This document shows positions 59,387 to 64,000 of a stretch of 64,000 bases of DNA, in pieces. Position 1 is the first letter of the stretch; the number at the start of each line of letters is the position of its first letter. The stretch comes from an uncultured Prevotella sp. (GTDB taxonomy: Bacteria > Bacteroidota > Bacteroidia > Bacteroidales > Bacteroidaceae): the NCBI GenBank assembly GCA_902495455.1, contig CABUXJ010000008.1:1-64000 (forward strand), in the 5' to 3' direction. The notes under the pieces are model-generated. The model did not search any database and was not told the DNA's origin. It worked only from the letters and a program-made list of their open reading frames with translations. Position numbers and translations under genes: made by a program.

Positions 59387-62300
59387 ATGAGACACTACTT
59401 AAAATTGATGCTTCTGTGTCTGCTCTTCCCCGCTGCGGCTATGGCCGACGGTTGGGACACGACCTACAAGCAGATCGAGCAGAGCATCAGGCAACCGCAG
59501 TTTGCCGACCGCGAGTTCAACATCACCAAGTATGGCGCCAGCACAACCGCCAAGGCCGCCGTTAACCAGAAAGCCATCAACAAGGCCATCGCCGCATGCT
59601 CCAAAGCCGGCGGCGGACGTGTGGTCGTTCCCGCAGGAACGTTCAACACGGCTGCCATCACCATGCTCAGCCACGTCAACCTCGTGGTGGAGAAAGGCGC
59701 CGTGCTTCAGTTCACGTTCGAGCCCGAGCTCTATCCTGTCGTGCTGACACGTTGGGAGGGTCTTGACTGCTGGAACATATCACCCTGCATCTACGCCTAC
59801 AAGCAGACCGACGTGGCCATCACCGGCGAGGGAACAATCGACGGCGGCGGCACGCGCGAGACATGGTGGCCGTGGTGCGGAGCAGCCAAATACGGCTGGA
59901 AGGAAGGCATGATCAGCCAGCGCAACGGCGCACGCCCCCGTCTGCTGAAGATGGCCGAGGACGGTGTCGACATGAACGAACGCCGCTTCGGACCGACCGA
60001 CGGTCTGCGCCCGCAGCTCATCAACTTCAACACCTGCGACGGCATACTCATCGAGAACGTGACGCTGCTGCGCTCGCCGTTCTGGGTGATTCACCCGCTA
60101 CTGTCGAAGAACATCACCGTGCGCGGCGTCCACATCAACAACGACGGTCCTAACGGCGACGGCTGCGACCCGGAGTCGTGCGACGGCGTGCTGATCGAGA
60201 ACTGCTTCTTCAACACCGGTGACGACTGCATCGCCATCAAGAGCGGACGCAACAATGACGGCCGTCTGTGGAACAAGCCCAGCGAGAACATCATCATCCG
60301 CAACTGCAAGATGGAGAACGGCCACGGCGGCGTGGTCATCGGAAGTGAGATTTCCGGCGGTTGCCGCAATGTCTATGCCGAGAACAACGTCATGGACAGC
60401 CCCAACCTCGACCGCGTCATCCGCATCAAGACGAACACCTGCCGCGGCGGTGTCATCGAGAATATCTACGCACGTAATATCAAGGTGGGCCAGTGCGGCG
60501 AGTCCGTGCTGAAGATCAACCTCGACTACGAGCACAACGAAATCTGCTGCCGCGGCTTCCTGCCGACGGTGCGCAACGTCAACCTCGACAACATCACCTG
60601 CGAGAAGAGCAAGTACGGCGTGCAGATCATCGCGCTCGACACTTGCACCAACGTCTACGACATCAACGTGAAGAACTGCCGCTTCAACGGTGTGGCCGAG
60701 GGCAACACCATCAAGGGACAGACACGCAACGTCAACTTCGACAATCTCTACATCAACGGCGGACTGAGCCTCCTCAACAAGCCCTACAAGACATACAGCC
60801 AGTGGATGACGGCTTCGGAAATGAAGCGCGTGCCGCAGTCCTACATGCTCGACTTCTCCAACCGGCCGAAGTGGAGCTACGTGATGGGAATAGAGCTGGA
60901 GGCTATGCTCGACACCTATCTTAAATATGGTGGCGACGACATCAAGCGATACTGCCAGCAGTACACCGACACGATGATCAACGCCAAAGGCGACATCCGC
61001 GGATACAGACTTGAAGACTACAACTTAGATCAGATACGTACGGGCCATTTCGTGGCCCGTATGTATCAGTTATATCCCGAGGCCAAAAACCGCAAGGCTC
61101 TCGAAACACTGATGAAGCAGCTCCAGAAGCAGCCCCGCACAGAGGACGGCGTCTTCTGGCACAAGGCCATCTACTCCTATCAGGTGTGGCTCGACGGCAT
61201 CTTCATGGGTCTGCCCTACTACGCCATGACGGCCAACATGCTCCTCAAGGACAAGAAGGCTCAGGCCATCTACGACGACGCCGTTGACCAGATCAAGAAG
61301 ACCTACGAGCGCACGCTCGACAAGAAGACGGGACTCAACCGCCACGCTTGGGACGAGACACGCGAGATGTTCTGGGCCGACAAGGAGACAGGTCTCTCGC
61401 AGCACTGCTGGGGACGCGCTCAGGGATGGTACACGATGGCTCTCATTGAACTGCTCGACGCGCTGCCCGAGAACTACAGCCGCCGCGGCGAGGTCATCGA
61501 ACTGCTGAAGAAAGACCTCGACGCCATCATCAAGTGGCAGGACAAGGCAACAGGCGTGTGGTATCAGGTGATGGACAGCCCCAAACGCGAGGGCAACTAT
61601 CTGGAGTCTACATGCTCGTCGATGTTCACCTACGCCCTGCTGAAGGCTTACCGCAAGGGTTACGTCGGCTCTAAATATCGCGACGCCGGAATCAAGGCTT
61701 ACCGCGGGCTCATCAACAACTTCATCAAGGTCAACCCCGACCTGACCATCTCGCTGACCGGCTGCTGCAAGGTGGCCGGACTGGGCCCGGGCATGAGCGA
61801 CAAGGTGAAGGCAGCCACGGAGAAGTATGGCATGAAGCTGAAGGAGAACAAGCGCCGCGACGGTTCTTACGCCTACTATCTGAGCGAGGAGGTGCGCGAC
61901 AACGACGCCAAGGGTGTCGGCCCGTTCATCTGGGCTTCACTCGAGATGGAGGCACTGGGATACAACACTGACAACGCCACGGCCACAATCAACCGTCAGG
62001 CCGTAGTCACACGCAACAACCCCGTCGTGACCGAGGCTGACGCACTGGCGTCACTCACCGTCGGCAACGGCCATTTCGCCACTACCGTCGACGTAACGGG
62101 TCTGCAGAGCTACCCTTTTGACTACGAGGCAGGTGTGCCTCTGAACGCCATGTCCGACTGGGGATGGCACTCGTTCAAAAACACCAAGGGGCTGACTCCC
62201 GCCGAAACCGAAAGGACGATGAACCTGGGTCACGGACGCGACGAGGTGTTCGCCGTGGAATATAAGACCGACGGACGCAACAAGGAGGCCACGGAATATT

Positions 62301-64000
62301 TCCGCGCCAATCCCCACCGTCTGAACCTCGGAACCATCGGACTGATGCTGGCCGACAAGGACGGCAAGCAGATTCCGCTGAAGGAACTGAAGAACGTCCG
62401 TCAGGAGCAGGCTCTGTGGGACGGAACAATTGAGTCGCGATTCACCGCCGACGGCACTCCCGTCGAGGTGACAACGGCCTGCATGTCCGACAAGGACGCC
62501 ATCTTCGCACGCATCAAGTCGCCGCTGCTCCACGAGGGCCGCGCCGCCGTGACTTTCCGCTTCTCCTATCCCTCAGGCAAGCACGCCGACGACGCCAACG
62601 ACTGGACGAAGCCGGAGAAACACAGTTCGAAGATTGTCAGCTCCGACAGCTGCTCGGCCATAATCGAGCGCATCATCGACGGCACACGCTACTACGTGAC
62701 CTTGACATGGGAGGGCAACGCCTCCATCAAGGAGACAGATACGCCCCACTGCTTCGCACTCGTAAGCAAGGAGGACGTGCTGTCGTTCTGCGCCGAATAT
62801 ACACCGAAGCAAAACCGCATGCGCCCGGGTGCGTTTGAATATGATCAGGCGCTGAAGGGCGTGATGAAGTACTGGCCGAGATTCTGGAACAGCGGTGCCA
62901 TTGTCGATTTCTCCGATTGCACCGACCCTCGCGCCAAGGAACTGGAGCGCCGCACTGTGCTCTCACAGTATCTGACGGCCATCAACTGCGCCAACACGAC
63001 GCCTCCGCAGGAGACCGGTCTGACATACAACTCGTGGTACGGCCGTCCCCATCTGGAGATGACATGGTGGCACGCCGTCGACTTCGCTCTCTGGAACCGT
63101 CCCGAGGTCGTTGCGACGATGCTCGACTGGTACAACGAGACGGCTTATCCCGTGGCAAAGAAGATTGCCGAGCGTCAGGGATTCAAGGGTGTGCGCTGGA
63201 TGAAGATGACCGACCCGTGGGCCGGCGAGTCTCCGTCGAACGTGGGTTCGTTCCTCACATGGCAGCAGCCACATTATATATATATGGCCGAAGAGATGTA
63301 CCGTGCCAAGCCCAACGGCGAGACATTGAAGAAATACGCCAAGCAGGTGGAGGAGACGGCTGAGTTCATGGCCGATTTCGCAAAGGCATGTGCTCCTAAG
63401 AAGGGCGACATCAAGCTCTTCGGACAAACGGCCATGCAGGAATCCATGTCAAAGGACTTTTCGTTCAACCACCCGTTCGAGCAGGTTTATTGGGTCTATG
63501 GCCTCAACGTTGCGCAGAAGTGGCGCGAGCGTCAGGGCCTGGAGCGCAATGCTGAATGGGACGAACTGATCAGCCGCATGGGCAGTCTGGCCGAGAAAGA
63601 CGGCATCTACACCGCCGGCGAGCCTTCTCAGGCATTTGACCCGAAGGCCAAGTCGGCCGGTTTCGACCCGTTCAACACCGGTGGACAGAACACGGCCAAG
63701 CAAATTTCGGCCGAGGACTTCGCCCTGAAATCACGCTCGGACCATCCCGCCGTGCTCGGTGCTTGCGGTCTGCTGCCCGCCACGGGCCAGTATGACGAGG
63801 CCAAGATGAAGGCTACGCTCGACTGGGTGATGAAGAACTGGAACTGGGACACGACCTGGGGATGGGACTATGGCATGATCGCCATGTGCGCCGCCCGCCT
63901 CGGCGAACCCGCCACAGCTCTCGAAGCGCTGCTCATCAACAAGGGAAAGAACACATACCTGAAGAGCGGCCACAACTATCAGGAGCCCAAGCGTCTGCGT
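59387..64000 (+). CDS. Giant multimodular pectin-degrading enzyme: GH28 + GH105 + third glycosidase-like module (3' end outside window)
   Basis: An uninterrupted frame of 1538 codons with no stop in the window. Signal peptide (LCLLFPAAAMA, ~1-19). Module 1 (~30-470) is GH28: NND (251-253), TGDD (277-280), GHG (312-314) and RIK (346-348) are all present. Module 2 (~500-880) is GH105-like (DGVFWHKAIYSYQVWLDGIF and ADKETGLSQHCWGRAQGW). Module 3 (~890 on) starts VGNGHFATTVDVTGLQSYPF and is an unassigned, (alpha/alpha)6-style catalytic-looking domain. The set fits rhamnogalacturonan or galacturonan breakdown: GH28 cuts the chain, GH105 removes unsaturated uronate. No SusC/D pair is in the window. 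Confidence 0.9.
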   Translation, partial: MRHYLKLMLLCLLFPAAAMADGWDTTYKQIEQSIRQPQFADREFNITKYGASTTAKAAVNQKAINKAIAACSKAGGGRVVVPAGTFNTAAITMLSHVNLVVEKGAVLQFTFEPELYPVVLTRWEGLDCWNISPCIYAYKQTDVAITGEGTIDGGGTRETWWPWCGAAKYGWKEGMISQRNGARPRLLKMAEDGVDMNERRFGPTDGLRPQLINFNTCDGILIENVTLLRSPFWVIHPLLSKNITVRGVHINNDGPNGDGCDPESCDGVLIENCFFNTGDDCIAIKSGRNNDGRLWNKPSENIIIRNCKMENGHGGVVIGSEISGGCRNVYAENNVMDSPNLDRVIRIKTNTCRGGVIENIYARNIKVGQCGESVLKINLDYEHNEICCRGFLPTVRNVNLDNITCEKSKYGVQIIALDTCTNVYDINVKNCRFNGVAEGNTIKGQTRNVNFDNLYINGGLSLLNKPYKTYSQWMTASEMKRVPQSYMLDFSNRPKWSYVMGIELEAMLDTYLKYGGDDIKRYCQQYTDTMINAKGDIRGYRLEDYNLDQIRTGHFVARMYQLYPEAKNRKALETLMKQLQKQPRTEDGVFWHKAIYSYQVWLDGIFMGLPYYAMTANMLLKDKKAQAIYDDAVDQIKKTYERTLDKKTGLNRHAWDETREMFWADKETGLSQHCWGRAQGWYTMALIELLDALPENYSRRGEVIELLKKDLDAIIKWQDKATGVWYQVMDSPKREGNYLESTCSSMFTYALLKAYRKGYVGSKYRDAGIKAYRGLINNFIKVNPDLTISLTGCCKVAGLGPGMSDKVKAATEKYGMKLKENKRRDGSYAYYLSEEVRDNDAKGVGPFIWASLEMEALGYNTDNATATINRQAVVTRNNPVVTEADALASLTVGNGHFATTVDVTGLQSYPFDYEAGVPLNAMSDWGWHSFKNTKGLTPAETERTMNLGHGRDEVFAVEYKTDGRNKEATEYFRANPHRLNLGTIGLMLADKDGKQIPLKELKNVRQEQALWDGTIESRFTADGTPVEVTTACMSDKDAIFARIKSPLLHEGRAAVTFRFSYPSGKHADDANDWTKPEKHSSKIVSSDSCSAIIERIIDGTRYYVTLTWEGNASIKETDTPHCFALVSKEDVLSFCAEYTPKQNRMRPGAFEYDQALKGVMKYWPRFWNSGAIVDFSDCTDPRAKELERRTVLSQYLTAINCANTTPPQETGLTYNSWYGRPHLEMTWWHAVDFALWNRPEVVATMLDWYNETAYPVAKKIAERQGFKGVRWMKMTDPWAGESPSNVGSFLTWQQPHYIYMAEEMYRAKPNGETLKKYAKQVEETAEFMADFAKACAPKKGDIKLFGQTAMQESMSKDFSFNHPFEQVYWVYGLNVAQKWRERQGLERNAEWDELISRMGSLAEKDGIYTAGEPSQAFDPKAKSAGFDPFNTGGQNTAKQISAEDFALKSRSDHPAVLGACGLLPATGQYDEAKMKATLDWVMKNWNWDTTWGWDYGMIAMCAARLGEPATALEALLINKGKNTYLKSGHNYQEPKRLR

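Overview
The window is chromosomal DNA of a Bacteroidota bacterium, most likely a Prevotellaceae member with relatively high GC. The evidence is that many genes are preceded by TAnnTTTG -7 boxes (several with TTTG or ATTG 19-20 bases upstream), Shine-Dalgarno sequences are rare, the trp operon has the order trpBEGDCFA, and Bacteroidales families are present (DUF4924, DUF6056-like, BT0820-like HAD, OadG with a lamin-tail domain, a Wzc-type tyrosine kinase, fused pectinases). No rRNA, tRNA, transposase, CRISPR array or prophage was found.

Layout. 0.5-7 kb: a YidE/AspT-type transporter, three subunits of a sodium-pumping decarboxylase (no carboxyltransferase subunit here), a LuxR-type regulator with a degenerate receiver, and manA. 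7-11 kb, minus strand: anaerobic ribonucleotide reductase nrdD-nrdG beside a regulator that fuses a RIC/hemerythrin di-iron module to a LuxR DNA-binding domain. 11-21 kb, minus: a B3/B4 protein, ligA carrying an in-frame repeat insertion, a CcsBA cytochrome c synthase, and porin - imelysin - di-haem lipoprotein genes that look like an iron-acquisition set. 22-31.5 kb, minus: a housekeeping run LysE-type exporter - DUF4924 - rfbD - prfC - Sua5 - CLC channel - fmt - 42-aa ORF - rpe - murF. 31.8-39.5 kb: a two-module GH43-like enzyme, a ROK kinase, an ECF sigma factor (minus), a candidate 77-nt sRNA (minus), and a GHMP kinase/nucleotidyltransferase fusion. 39.6-43.4 kb, minus: rfbA - Wzc-like kinase - HAD. 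43.6-48.1 kb: an unknown 209-aa protein, a coiled-coil protein, zapA, rny and a lipoprotein. 48.2-55.1 kb: the complete trp operon with a leader peptide containing three consecutive Trp codons and a terminator-type attenuator. 55-58.3 kb, minus: a GtrA/GtrB/membrane-protein glycosylation cassette. 59.4 kb to the end: one very large open frame joining GH28, GH105 and a third glycosidase-like module, running off the window.

The intergenic DNA is unusually rich in repeats. A ~390-bp GC-rich element occurs four times; three copies align without gaps and carry a palindrome whose left arm has a second possible partner ~100 nt downstream. Long perfect palindromes (25, 43 and 53-bp arms), a GAAGAGTGAAGAATG-type palindromic family that has entered the coding sequence of LigA and supplies the C-terminal tails of two other proteins, a 4 x 22-bp tandem array and GC-rich islands complete the set. 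The most promising novel leads are the large element, the in-frame repeat in LigA, the candidate sRNA, the hemerythrin-LuxR regulator beside nrdDG, and the trp attenuator.
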